NCBI GenBank assembly: GCA_947626705.1
Contig: CANQTJ010000010.1
Span: forward strand, 1 to 19,350
From: an uncultured Clostridia bacterium
GTDB taxonomy: Bacteria; Bacillota; Clostridia; TANB77; CAG-508
Direction: 5' to 3'
DNA length: 19,350 bases
Shown here: in pieces, positions 7,749 to 15,941 of the stretch
How positions within the stretch are numbered: the first letter of the stretch is position 1
Layout of the letters: the number at the start of each line of letters is the position of its first letter
The notes under the pieces: model-generated
Database searches by the model: none
Seen by the model: the letters and a program-made list of their open reading frames with translations, nothing else
What the model was told of the DNA's origin: nothing
Position numbers and translations under genes: made by a program

Positions 7749-7824
7749 AATAAAACCACCTATCTTTTAAGTTATTATAAATTTTTCATTTTTATTTATT
7801 TTTATCAATATTTGGTTTTATTAT
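7747..7824 (-). promoter_or_regulatory. Inverted repeat that could sequester the sleB start site
   Basis: ATAATAAAACCA (7747-7758) and TGGTTTTATTAT (7813-7824) are perfectly complementary over 12 bases across a 54-base loop. In the minus-strand transcript the downstream arm covers the end of the AGGTGG ribosome binding site and the first two bases of the sleB ATG. Pairing could therefore hide the start. The pairs are mostly A-U, so stability is modest. The regulatory role is inference. Confidence 0.4.
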
Positions 7825-7833
7825 ACATTTTAT

Positions 7834-8898
7834 TTATTTTTCTTCTTCAATTCCATCTTCTCTTGCTTTTTCTACTTTATCTATTACTTCTTTAATATTA
7901 TCTGCACCTGCATGCCATATATTAAATCTAATATCTTTTTTCATTAGTTGTTCTCTTGATATTTTTTCATATATTTGCTTTTCAGTAGAATATAAATAAT
8001 ATATATTTTCACTATCTTTTTTAACTACTAATATATTTCTGGCAAATTTTCTGCCATCTTTTTCATAAAATCCATTAAATTCTTTAATATATTTTTTTAG
8101 CTCTTGCTCTGTAAAAAATTTTTTCAATATTTTATTATAATAATCTTCTGCTTCTATATCACCTATTACCTTTTTTCTATGAACATTTACAATTTCTATT
8201 TTATCAAATATAAAATCTAATTTTTTCTGTACTAGTTCATCTTGCTTATCAGTTCCAAAATATTCATTTATAATTTTTTTGTCTGTCATTTCATTTGCTA
8301 ACATATCTAGAATGTCATTTGTATATAATCCATTATACGTATATCCAGTTTCATTATCCCATTCATGTAATTGTTCTTCTGGTATAGGAGTAAATTCTTT
8401 CCAATCATTTTCTTTATTCATCTTTAGTAAATAATTAACATTTTTATATTTTTTTAATATTTGTTCTTGAGATAACCCAAAATTTCTAATTTTCATTCCT
8501 GTTTTTATATGCATTATATCTAAAACTAAATTAGCAAAATACCAATTTCCTTGTTCATCTTTAAAACATACATCTGTATGAGTTAAAAAGAAATTTTCAT
8601 TAACAGAAGATAAACGACCTTCTATTCCAATCATTTGTAATGCTTCTAAATATGTTTTAGACATATCTATACAAATTGCTTCCCCTTGTTCAGATGTTCC
8701 TTCTCTATATAATTCTAACTTTTTATCAAGCTCTATTCCTACTTCTGTTTTTCTATAATCTGCTTTATATTGATATATATCTCCTAAATTTCTATATAAA
8801 TAATACGCTTTTTCTACATCTGTCATCTTTTTTGTATTTTCTATCTGTTTTATTTCATTTATAATCCTTTCTACATGCTTTTTTTCATAGTTATTCAT
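7834..8898 (-). CDS. Transglutaminase-like fold protein of unknown role
   Basis: A 354-residue protein with no signal peptide or membrane segment, so probably cytoplasmic. Residues about 74-130 resemble the transglutaminase-like (papain-type) core. The candidate nucleophile is C76 in GEAICIDMSKTYLEALQMIG, followed by H107 in FFLTHTDVCF and D127 in WYFANLVLDIM, arranged like the usual Cys-His-Asp triad. The C-terminal 220 residues are lysine/glutamate-rich and unrecognised. The substrate is unknown; such folds may be proteases, cross-linkers or inactive binding domains. I prefer the ATG at 8898, which has GGAG eight bases ahead; an in-frame TTG two codons earlier (8904) sits too close to that site. 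It lies 16 bases after holA in a probable operon and upstream of sleB. Assignment to the fold is by motif only. Confidence 0.8.
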   Translation of the reverse strand: MNNYEKKHVERIINEIKQIENTKKMTDVEKAYYLYRNLGDIYQYKADYRKTEVGIELDKKLELYREGTSEQGEAICIDMSKTYLEALQMIGIEGRLSSVNENFFLTHTDVCFKDEQGNWYFANLVLDIMHIKTGMKIRNFGLSQEQILKKYKNVNYLLKMNKENDWKEFTPIPEEQLHEWDNETGYTYNGLYTNDILDMLANEMTDKKIINEYFGTDKQDELVQKKLDFIFDKIEIVNVHRKKVIGDIEAEDYYNKILKKFFTEQELKKYIKEFNGFYEKDGRKFARNILVVKKDSENIYYLYSTEKQIYEKISREQLMKKDIRFNIWHAGADNIKEVIDKVEKAREDGIEEEK

Positions 8899-8914
8899 TG
8901 TCAAAACTCCTTTA

Positions 8915-9937
8915 TTATGAACAATATCTACATAATATTGTTTCTAAGCCTATTTGTAAATCTATCTTTCCGCTTTTAAAATTATAGTCTAAATTACATA
9001 GTTCTTGCAAAATATTTCTTAAATCTTTTTGACTAAAGTATTTAGACTGTACTTTATATTTAGTAGTTAGAAATAATTGATTAGGTTTTAAATTTAGGCT
9101 AGAAGCTAAGTCTTTATTAGTATTTAATGCAATTTTTGTAATATATATTTTCTTAAAGTGGTTGTATAATGTTATTAATATTTTTGCTAATGGTTCTTTT
9201 GCATAAATAAGATTTTTTAGTACCTGTAATGCTCCTAAAATGTCTTTATTTCCTAAATTATCTGTTAAATCAAATATTATACTTTCTAACTTTTTAATTG
9301 ATAATTTATCGATATCTTCTTTTTTTATCGTTCCATTTTCTCCTACATATTCAATTAATTTTCTAATTTCATTTATTAAATCCTGCATATTTGTTCCACA
9401 ACATTCAATAAAATATTTTATAGTTTGTGAGTCAATTTGAACTTTATAACTATTGCAAATTGATTTTATTCTTTGTTCTATTTGCAATGGTTTTTGAAAA
9501 TCAAATTTACATACTACACCATTTTTCTCAATAGTCTGATATAACTCTGATTTATTATCTACTTCTTCTTCGATAAATATTAATATAATAGATTGATTTA
9601 TAACTTTTATATTTTCATTAATATATAAATTTAATTTATCTTTTATTTTATTATTATCTCCTGTTTTCTTTTTAGTTTCTTTTTTTAACAGTCCTGTATT
9701 TTTTGCAATTATTAATTTTTTTTCATATCCAAAACTTGGAGTTTCTATATCTTCAATAATTTCTTGAATATTTTGTTCATCTAATAGAATATAGTTTATC
9801 CCTTTTATACATTCTCCAAATAATGATTTTATTTTTTTCAAATTACTTTCTAAAAGGAATAATTCTTCTCCATACAATAGATATAAACTATTTAACTTTT
9901 TTTGTGTTAATTCTTTTTCTAGATTTTCTATTGTCAT
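8915..9937 (-). CDS. holA: DNA polymerase III delta subunit
   Basis: HolA is the clamp-loader subunit that opens the beta sliding clamp within the DNA polymerase III holoenzyme. About 340 residues is the normal length. The N-terminal LNSLYLLYGEELFLLESNL and the following I-K-S-L-F segment are typical of the delta family. So are the central stretch around the GTNMQDLINEIRKLIEY helix (the lid/domain II region), IIFDLTDNLGNKDILGALQVL and the C-terminal helical collar ending LGLE-like (LQIGLETILCRYCS). The start is ambiguous: an ATG at 9949 abuts its only possible AAAGGA site, while the ATG at 9937 has that site 12 bases ahead and gives a start (MTIENLEKEL) more like homologues, so I chose it. 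It is 22 bases or more from the debranching enzyme gene, in the same operon. Confidence 0.92.
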   Translation of the reverse strand: MTIENLEKELTQKKLNSLYLLYGEELFLLESNLKKIKSLFGECIKGINYILLDEQNIQEIIEDIETPSFGYEKKLIIAKNTGLLKKETKKKTGDNNKIKDKLNLYINENIKVINQSIILIFIEEEVDNKSELYQTIEKNGVVCKFDFQKPLQIEQRIKSICNSYKVQIDSQTIKYFIECCGTNMQDLINEIRKLIEYVGENGTIKKEDIDKLSIKKLESIIFDLTDNLGNKDILGALQVLKNLIYAKEPLAKILITLYNHFKKIYITKIALNTNKDLASSLNLKPNQLFLTTKYKVQSKYFSQKDLRNILQELCNLDYNFKSGKIDLQIGLETILCRYCS

Positions 9938-9971
9938 ATTAAAAATCATTCCTTTCCATTGTTACAGCTTA

Positions 9972-11990
9972 CTAATTAGTAACAATTCTTAAAATTTCTG
10001 CTACACTCCAAGCTTGTGCTATTGTTCCTTTTGGTTCATAAGGTTTTATTGAATCGTATATTTCTGCTATACTTCCCACACATCCTCTTTGTACTATTTC
10101 TTTTTCAAATGTTTTTGTTACTTTATCTACAAATATTTTTAACTTTTCTTCTAATTTTGCTTTATAGGTTTTTCTTTTTTCTGTTTTTATCATATTTTTT
10201 AATGCATCATAATATAAACCTAACAGCCATACCCAAGTTATTCCTTGATGATAGCTCATATCTCTTTTAAAGCTATCTCCTTCATATATTTCTACATAAT
10301 TAGGTTCTCCTTTTGCTAAAGTTTTTAAACCATAATTATTTAATAATTTCTTTTCTACAACATTAATAATATTATATGCTTGTTCTGAATTTGGTTCAAT
10401 TATAGGATATGTTAGACTTAAACTAAATAATTGATTTGGTCTAATTTTATTATCTCCTATTACATCATATAAACACTTTCTTTTTGAATTATAAAATTTT
10501 TCATTAAAAGATTTTTTACATTTTTTTGCTAAATCTTTATATTTCTTTGCTTTTTCTTTATTTTCTATCTTTTCTGTTAAATTGGCCATTATTATTAAGC
10601 TATTATACCATAAGCTATTTATTTCTACAGCTTTTCCATTTCTTGGTGTTGCTGCTAAATCTCCATATTTAGCATCCATCCATGTGTTTTGTGTATTTTC
10701 TGTTCCTGATGATATTAGATAATCTTCATCTAAATAAATGTTATTATTATCTATGTCTATTCCTTTTATATAATTTTCTATTACTTTTTCTAATTTTTCA
10801 TATACATTTTCTTTTACAAATTCGTAATCTCCAGTATAATTTATATATTTTTGTATTTGTTCAAATAATAATAATGATGCATCTACACTATTATATAATG
10901 GTCTATTATCAAATCCAGAATATCCATTTGGCACTAATCCATATTTTATATCTCTTATCATAGTCAATATTATTTCTTTTGCTATTTCATATCTTTTTGT
11001 TTTTAATAATAATCCCTCAAATGCAATTAAACTATCCCTTCCCCAATCTAAAAACCAAGGATATCCTGCTATTATTGTGTGCAAACCAAATGTTGGTCTA
11101 TATACTATAAATTGATCCGAAGATTTTATTAATTCTTTTACTAATTCAATATTTTGCTTTGTAAGATTATACTTGTTTAATAACTGTGTTTTATCTATTA
11201 AGCTATCTATTCTTATTTTTTCATTTTTTAAGGTGTCTTTTAAATTTATTTCTTCTATATTTTCCTCAAAGCCACAAACAAATGATATTTCTTTTGTTTC
11301 GTTTGGCTGTAATTCTACTTCATATACTCCTGTAACACTATGATTTTCTTTTGGATAAAATCCTCTTTTTTGTTCTTCTATATAAAACATATCTTTAAAT
11401 GTATTATTTTCATATTTTATATATTTTCCTTCTGTTAAGTTTAAATATACTGGAAAGTCTGACTTTCCATCTATTATTAATTTTACTTTCGTTCCTTTTA
11501 TTTCTTGTCTAAGATTAAAATTATGGTCTGTACTCATTGTATGAAAATCCCTAAAATTAACAATTGGTGCTATTGTTAATTTTGATACTTTGTCCTTATT
11601 TTTTATTTTATAATATACTCCTACAACTTGCTTTCCTCTTTCCATACATATTGTTTTTAATATTTCTACATCTTCAACTTTATACTTATAAGTTGGAAAA
11701 TAGTCTTTTTCAAATTCAACTTGATATTTATATCCTTGTGATATATAATTTTCTCCTACATTTGTATATAAATCATATTTATTTTCTCCTATTTCTATGC
11801 TTTCATCTACTTTAGATAAAATTAAGTATCTTCTTGCTGGAGGAGTTAAAGGGGCAATTAATAGTCCATGATATTTTCTTGTATTTGCTCCAATTATAGT
11901 TGAACTTGCAAAACCTCCTAATCCATTTGTTATTAACCATTCTTTTTTTAACCCATTTTCTAAATTTATATCTTCTTTCGTATATTTCAT
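9972..11990 (-). CDS. Glycogen debranching enzyme (amylo-alpha-1,6-glucosidase type)
   Basis: A cytoplasmic enzyme predicted to hydrolyse alpha-1,6 branches of glycogen or related glucans. The 672-residue protein has the archaeal/bacterial two-domain layout. The N-terminal debranching domain (about 15-230) contains EWLITNGLGGFASSTI, GANTRKYHGLL and NFRDFHTMS. The C-terminal (alpha/alpha)6 catalytic domain (about 270-670) contains GYPWFLDWGRDSLIAFEG (about 308-325), GLVPNGYSG, WMDAKYGD (about 436, with the probable acid aspartate) and SYHQGITWVWLLG (about 580). The ATG at 11990 matches family starts and has AAAGGA 12 bases ahead; an ATG seven codons earlier (12011) abuts that same site and is less likely. 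It follows yvcK closely, a pairing that makes sense because YvcK controls carbon use. No glycogen synthase or branching enzyme is in view. Confidence 0.93.
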   Translation of the reverse strand: MKYTKEDINLENGLKKEWLITNGLGGFASSTIIGANTRKYHGLLIAPLTPPARRYLILSKVDESIEIGENKYDLYTNVGENYISQGYKYQVEFEKDYFPTYKYKVEDVEILKTICMERGKQVVGVYYKIKNKDKVSKLTIAPIVNFRDFHTMSTDHNFNLRQEIKGTKVKLIIDGKSDFPVYLNLTEGKYIKYENNTFKDMFYIEEQKRGFYPKENHSVTGVYEVELQPNETKEISFVCGFEENIEEINLKDTLKNEKIRIDSLIDKTQLLNKYNLTKQNIELVKELIKSSDQFIVYRPTFGLHTIIAGYPWFLDWGRDSLIAFEGLLLKTKRYEIAKEIILTMIRDIKYGLVPNGYSGFDNRPLYNSVDASLLLFEQIQKYINYTGDYEFVKENVYEKLEKVIENYIKGIDIDNNNIYLDEDYLISSGTENTQNTWMDAKYGDLAATPRNGKAVEINSLWYNSLIIMANLTEKIENKEKAKKYKDLAKKCKKSFNEKFYNSKRKCLYDVIGDNKIRPNQLFSLSLTYPIIEPNSEQAYNIINVVEKKLLNNYGLKTLAKGEPNYVEIYEGDSFKRDMSYHQGITWVWLLGLYYDALKNMIKTEKRKTYKAKLEEKLKIFVDKVTKTFEKEIVQRGCVGSIAEIYDSIKPYEPKGTIAQAWSVAEILRIVTN

Positions 11991-12022
11991 AATTATTACC
12001 ATTCCTTTCATAAGTATAAATT

Positions 12023-13807
12023 TTAATCATTATCCTTTAAATTGCTATCTTCTAGTTTTTTTAGCATATCTTCTCTTATTTCTTGAGGTGTTCTCCTTTT
12101 CCTTCCTCTTTGACTTTTTGGCATTGATGCAAAATCATTATCTTCTTTAGATGATATAGTTTTTTTACTTGGTTGTATTGTACTTTTAGTTTTTACTGGC
12201 TGTTTCATACTTTTTTCATATTCTCTTCTAAATTCTAATACTTCTTCATCTTCTTTAATTATGTTGCTGTCATCTGTCTGCTTTTTTATTTTTTTTACTT
12301 TTCTAGCTTCTTTTTTCATTCTTTGCTCTTTTATTTTTAATTTTTCATCTGCTTGTTTTATTGACTCTATTCTATCTCTATATTTGTTGCTAAATTTACT
12401 ATTTCTCTTATTAGTAGTTTTCTTATTTGTTTTTTCTCTTTTAGCTTGTTTTTTCATTTGTCTTTTTATCTTATTTATTCTCTTATCTTCTTTTAATTTA
12501 TTATTTAACATTAAATATTGTGGTTCATTTTGTTTGTCTTGATATTTTAAATCATCACATACAAGTTGAATAATTGCTTCTGCTACTAAATCTGGATCGT
12601 GCCTAATACACCCATTTGATATAATTGATAAATTCCTTTGTAAAAAAGTTACTCCCTTTATTTTATCTATATCTGGTATAACTAAGTCTTGTCCTTGTAA
12701 ATTATATTTTTTTATAATCTCTGGAACAATTTCCCCTGTATCATAAATACAATAATCAACTATACCTTTTCCGCAATGTTCTATAATAGCATTTAAATGG
12801 TCTGTTACACTATATTCATCTGTTTGTCCAGGCTCTGTCATTATATTACTAATATATACTTTTAATGCTGTAGATTCCTTTATTGCTTTAGCTACACCGC
12901 TTACCAAAAGATTTGGTATAACATTTGTATATAAACTTCCTGGTCCTACTACTATACAATCTGCATTTTTTATTGTATCTATTACACCTGGTGCTGGTCT
13001 ACAATTTGTAGGATTTAAATATATTCTATTTATTTTTGTTACTTTATCATATACAATTTCTGGTATTTTAGATTTTTCTGTAACTACATATCCATTTGCT
13101 AGTTCTGCAGTTATATTCATTTCATCTAAAGTTACTGGGATAACTCTTCCTGTGATATTTAAAACTTTGTTACTATTTATTATAGATTTTGAGAAATCAT
13201 TGTTTATATTGCTCATTGCACTAAAGTAAATATCTGAAAATGTTAAATTTTTTAATTTTCCTTCTGTAAACTTATAATTAAATAAATTATATATTTCTTC
13301 TTCTTCGTTTGAAAGTGCAATTATGCTATCCCTTACATCATCTAAAGGCATTGTATTTAATTCTTTTCTTGATGCACTTACACTTTCTCCATAATCTGAT
13401 ATAGTAACAATAGCTGTTAAATTATCAGTATATTTTTTTAAACCTGAAAGTACAGTATTAAGACCTGTGCCTCCTCCTATTACTACAATATTAGGTCCTT
13501 GATTATATACTTTTTTATCAAATATTAGAGATTTTACATTTACATTTTTTTTATTAATCATTCTATTATCGGTAGATTCTACTAATATTTCAAGAGTTCT
13601 TTTATTTAAAAACACTAATCCAAATATAATTGCTAAAACTCCTATTACAAAAGCGACTACTATTTTTGCTAACTCTTTAAAAGACATCTCTTTTAATACT
13701 AAAATTTCTGCTATACCATAACATGTCAACATTATACCTATTATAGTTAGTAACATCCATCTTTTCATTTTACTTTTTGAATTAAACCATTGTATAAATC
13801 CTTTCAT
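12023..13807 (-). CDS. yvcK: YvcK/CofD-family protein, membrane-anchored, with long basic tail and altered motifs
   Basis: YvcK proteins bind UDP-GlcNAc and steer carbon between gluconeogenesis and cell-wall synthesis. The protein here has 594 residues, much longer than the roughly 320 of B. subtilis YvcK. Two membrane segments (about 17-38 and 46-67) precede a CofD-like Rossmann domain beginning VVIGGGTGLNTVLSGLK (108-124). Conserved later pieces are GPGSLYTNVIPNLLVSGVAKA and NIMTEPGQTDEYSVTDHL. The usual D-D/N-G-G-S-S-G loop is SDYGESV (138-144), P-P-G-D-I-R-N is PLDDVRD (154-160), and L-G-N-L is FSDI. A tail from about 430 to 594 is extremely rich in lysine and arginine. The ATG at 13807 has GGAGG seven bases ahead; a GTG five codons upstream overlaps that site. 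It lies 85 bases after murB. Family membership is certain, retained function is not. Confidence 0.9.
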   Translation of the reverse strand: MKGFIQWFNSKSKMKRWMLLTIIGIMLTCYGIAEILVLKEMSFKELAKIVVAFVIGVLAIIFGLVFLNKRTLEILVESTDNRMINKKNVNVKSLIFDKKVYNQGPNIVVIGGGTGLNTVLSGLKKYTDNLTAIVTISDYGESVSASRKELNTMPLDDVRDSIIALSNEEEEIYNLFNYKFTEGKLKNLTFSDIYFSAMSNINNDFSKSIINSNKVLNITGRVIPVTLDEMNITAELANGYVVTEKSKIPEIVYDKVTKINRIYLNPTNCRPAPGVIDTIKNADCIVVGPGSLYTNVIPNLLVSGVAKAIKESTALKVYISNIMTEPGQTDEYSVTDHLNAIIEHCGKGIVDYCIYDTGEIVPEIIKKYNLQGQDLVIPDIDKIKGVTFLQRNLSIISNGCIRHDPDLVAEAIIQLVCDDLKYQDKQNEPQYLMLNNKLKEDKRINKIKRQMKKQAKREKTNKKTTNKRNSKFSNKYRDRIESIKQADEKLKIKEQRMKKEARKVKKIKKQTDDSNIIKEDEEVLEFRREYEKSMKQPVKTKSTIQPSKKTISSKEDNDFASMPKSQRGRKRRTPQEIREDMLKKLEDSNLKDND

Positions 13808-13892
13808 TATTGCTCCCTCCACTGACTATGTTTGAATACTCATTAAAAGATAGTATTTATTAGAGAAACTTTTGATTATATTACTTTTAATA

Positions 13893-14813
13893 TCATTTTT
13901 CTCCTAAAACTTTAATTTCTAATTCTATATTTTTTTTAAATTTTTCATATACCTTATTTTTTGTATATTCTACTAAATTTAATACATCTTCTGCAGTTGC
14001 ATTTCTATTATTTATTATAAAACCTGCATGTTTTTCAGATATTTGTGCTCCTCCAATTGAATAACCTTTTAAACCAACATCATCTATTAATTTTGCAGTA
14101 ATAAAATCTGTTCCCCTTTTGAATGTACTTCCTGCACTTGGATATTCTATTGGTTGTTTTTCTTTTCTATTATTAATGCACTCTTGCATTTTTTGTTTAA
14201 TTTGTTCTTTATTTCCTTTTTTCAGTAATAATTTCACTTTTAATATTATATAATTTTCATTTAAAAATTTGCTATGTCTATATGAAAAATTTGCTTGTTC
14301 ATTTGTAAATATTTGTATGTTTCCATTGTAATCCATTGTTGTTATGTCTGAAACTATATCTTTAAACTCTTTTCCATAAGCTCCTGCATTCATTGCTACT
14401 GCTCCACCTATTGTTCCAGGTATTCCTGATAATTCTTCAAATCCAGTTATTTCCTCTTTTAATAATTTTTGTCCTAATACTCCTAATTTTACGCCACTAT
14501 CTACTATTATTTCTATTTTATCATTTAATGCTTTTACTTGTATTTCATCTTGTTCTAACTTAATTACTATTCCTTTTATCCCTTTGTCCAATACTAATAT
14601 GTTGCTTCCATTTCCAATTAATGTTAATGGAATTTTATTTTTTTTACAAAATTCTATCACATTTTTTAATTCTTCTAATGAACTAATTTTTATAAAAAAA
14701 TCTGCTGGGCCACCAATTTTAAATGAAGTATGTTCTTTCATTAATTCGTTTTGTTTTATTTTTTCTTTTGGAATAATATCTTCTAAGCTTTTTAATATTT
14801 CATTATTATTCAA
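13893..14813 (-). CDS. murB: UDP-N-acetylenolpyruvoylglucosamine reductase MurB
   Basis: MurB is a FAD enzyme that reduces UDP-GlcNAc-enolpyruvate to UDP-MurNAc with NADPH, the second committed step of peptidoglycan synthesis in the cytoplasm. The 306-residue protein is full length and of the shorter, Gram-positive type. FAD-binding elements are HTSFKIGGPADFFI (28-41), LIGNGSNILV (65-74) and SGIPGTIGGAVAMNAGAYG (129-147). Catalytic and substrate residues are Y178-R179 in SYRHS, S229 in PSAGSTFKRG and E299 in IELEIK. The start is a TTG at 14813, since the first in-frame ATG (codon 25) would remove the N-terminal helix just before the FAD domain; a weak GGTG-type site precedes it. It follows the pilin-like gene by 16 bases and leads to yvcK, which links UDP-MurNAc synthesis with a UDP-GlcNAc-sensing family. 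Confidence 0.96.
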   Translation of the reverse strand: MNNNEILKSLEDIIPKEKIKQNELMKEHTSFKIGGPADFFIKISSLEELKNVIEFCKKNKIPLTLIGNGSNILVLDKGIKGIVIKLEQDEIQVKALNDKIEIIVDSGVKLGVLGQKLLKEEITGFEELSGIPGTIGGAVAMNAGAYGKEFKDIVSDITTMDYNGNIQIFTNEQANFSYRHSKFLNENYIILKVKLLLKKGNKEQIKQKMQECINNRKEKQPIEYPSAGSTFKRGTDFITAKLIDDVGLKGYSIGGAQISEKHAGFIINNRNATAEDVLNLVEYTKNKVYEKFKKNIELEIKVLGEK

Positions 14814-14829
14814 TTTTTACACCGCTTTC

Positions 14830-15288
14830 CTAATTTTCACTTGTAGCATAGATATATAACGCCCTTCCTGTACTTGTTATTTTAACTGTTTCATTTATCA
14901 CTTCTCCTGTTTTGTAATTTACTATATATGTATCTTCTTCTTGTATTATACCTAATGTTTCTAAATCAGTTTCACTTAATCTTTTATATTCTTTTCCTTT
15001 TAATACTATTTTTTCTCCTGTTTTTGAATTTATATTCTTTATTATTGTATTTACTTCTTCTATACTTATGTCTGTTCCTGGTAATTTTTCATTCGTCAAT
15101 TTTGATTTTGTATATTTTTCTAGTATTGCATGTTGTATCATATACATTTCTGTAATTTTTGTATTTTCTTCTGTTTCTTCTTGTCCTCTTATTGTTCCTG
15201 TTATTGATATTCCTGATATTATTATTAGTAATATTATTGTTATAACTAATGCCATTAAAGTTATTCCATTATTTTTTCTTATGTTCAT
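14830..15288 (-). CDS. Type IV pilin-like protein with prepilin N-terminus
   Basis: A 152-residue protein whose first residues, MNIRKNNG, are a short basic leader ending in glycine. A hydrophobic helix follows (ITLMALVITIILLIIISGISI, quoted here in parts), as in prepilins cut by a prepilin peptidase. The glutamate at mature position 5 that most type IV pilins need is absent (alanine there). The globular part (about 40-152) is small and unrecognised. It ends with a beta-rich segment (EEDTYIVNYKTGEVINE) resembling pseudopilin-like proteins widespread in uncultured Clostridia. The ATG at 15288 is preceded by AAGGTAGG. No pilus assembly ATPase or peptidase gene is nearby, so its partner machinery is elsewhere or it is simply membrane-anchored. 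It is the first gene of the minus-strand murB transcript. Confidence 0.82.
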   Translation of the reverse strand: MNIRKNNGITLMALVITIILLIIISGISITGTIRGQEETEENTKITEMYMIQHAILEKYTKSKLTNEKLPGTDISIEEVNTIIKNINSKTGEKIVLKGKEYKRLSETDLETLGIIQEEDTYIVNYKTGEVINETVKITSTGRALYIYATSEN

Positions 15289-15319
15289 ACTTTTACCTAC
15301 CTTTATTATTTTTTGTTAT

Positions 15320-15348
15320 AATATATCATCTTTTTATAAAAAAAACAA
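15320..15348 (-). promoter_or_regulatory. Predicted promoter of the pilin-like/murB operon
   Basis: On the minus strand TTGTTT (15348-15343), 17 bases, then TATATT (15325-15320). The predicted start near 15313 gives a leader of about 25 bases. It diverges from the NfeD promoter about 55-80 bases away. Confidence 0.4.
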
Positions 15349-15380
15349 TGGAATTTATAAAAAAAAATTAGAGCAAATAC

Positions 15381-15409
15381 TTTATTTTTGTACTAATTTG
15401 TTGTATAAT
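15381..15409 (+). promoter_or_regulatory. Predicted promoter of the NfeD/SPFH operon
   Basis: A perfect -10 box TATAAT lies at 15404-15409 on the plus strand. The hexamer 17 bases upstream (15381-15386, TTTATT) is a poor -35 match; a TTG doublet just upstream of the -10 may help. A GGAGAGAGG ribosome binding site follows before the ATG at 15454. Confidence 0.4.
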
Positions 15410-15453
15410 ATAAATATAGTTAAAAGATACATATTGAATGGAGAGAGGTTATT

Positions 15454-15891
15454 ATGTGGCAAATATGGTTACTAATTGCTGGATTATTTTTTATAGGTGA
15501 AATTATTACAGTTGGATTTTTAGTATTTTGGTTTGGTGTTGCAGCTTTAATTGCAATGATATCAAGTTTTTTTATATCTAATATAATAATTCAAACTACT
15601 ATATTTGTTATATCTTCTGTATTTTTACTATTTGCAACAAAACCTTTTGTTAAAAAATTTATTGATGTTAAACCAACAAATACAAATGCTTTTTCTATAA
15701 TAGGTCAAAAAGCTTTAGTTATAAAAGAAATAAACTCACATTCTGTTGGTCAAATTAAAATTAATGGAGAAATTTGGTCTGCTGAATCTGATAATAACTC
15801 AACTATTTGTGAAGGCTCAGAAGTAGAAATTATTAAAATCTCAGGTGTAAAAGCAATTGTAAAAGCTGTTAAACTTGCTACAAAAATTTAG
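15454..15891 (+). CDS. NfeD family membrane protein
   Basis: A 145-residue protein of the short NfeD type: three hydrophobic segments (about 4-24, 26-44 and 47-66) followed by a cytoplasmic OB-fold domain (about 80-143). The OB-fold shows the typical pattern IGQKALVI, then GQIKINGEIWSAES, then G-S-E-V-E-I-I. NfeD proteins pair with SPFH/stomatin-like proteins and are thought to organise membrane microdomains or stabilise their partner. Short forms lack the serine-protease domain of long NfeD, as here. GGAGAGAGG lies just upstream of the ATG. The SPFH gene follows after 50 bases, so the two form a standard operon. Confidence 0.93.
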   Translation: MWQIWLLIAGLFFIGEIITVGFLVFWFGVAALIAMISSFFISNIIIQTTIFVISSVFLLFATKPFVKKFIDVKPTNTNAFSIIGQKALVIKEINSHSVGQIKINGEIWSAESDNNSTICEGSEVEIIKISGVKAIVKAVKLATKI

Positions 15892-15941
15892 TTATTAATA
15901 TTTTATTATATATTTAAAAAGTTATAAAAGGAGGAATTTTT

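Noticed and set aside
15068..15475. Plus-strand open frame of 135 codons overlapping the pilin-like gene and the NfeD start
   Set aside because: It is antisense to a recognised prepilin-type protein, and it reads across the NfeD promoter and ribosome binding site.
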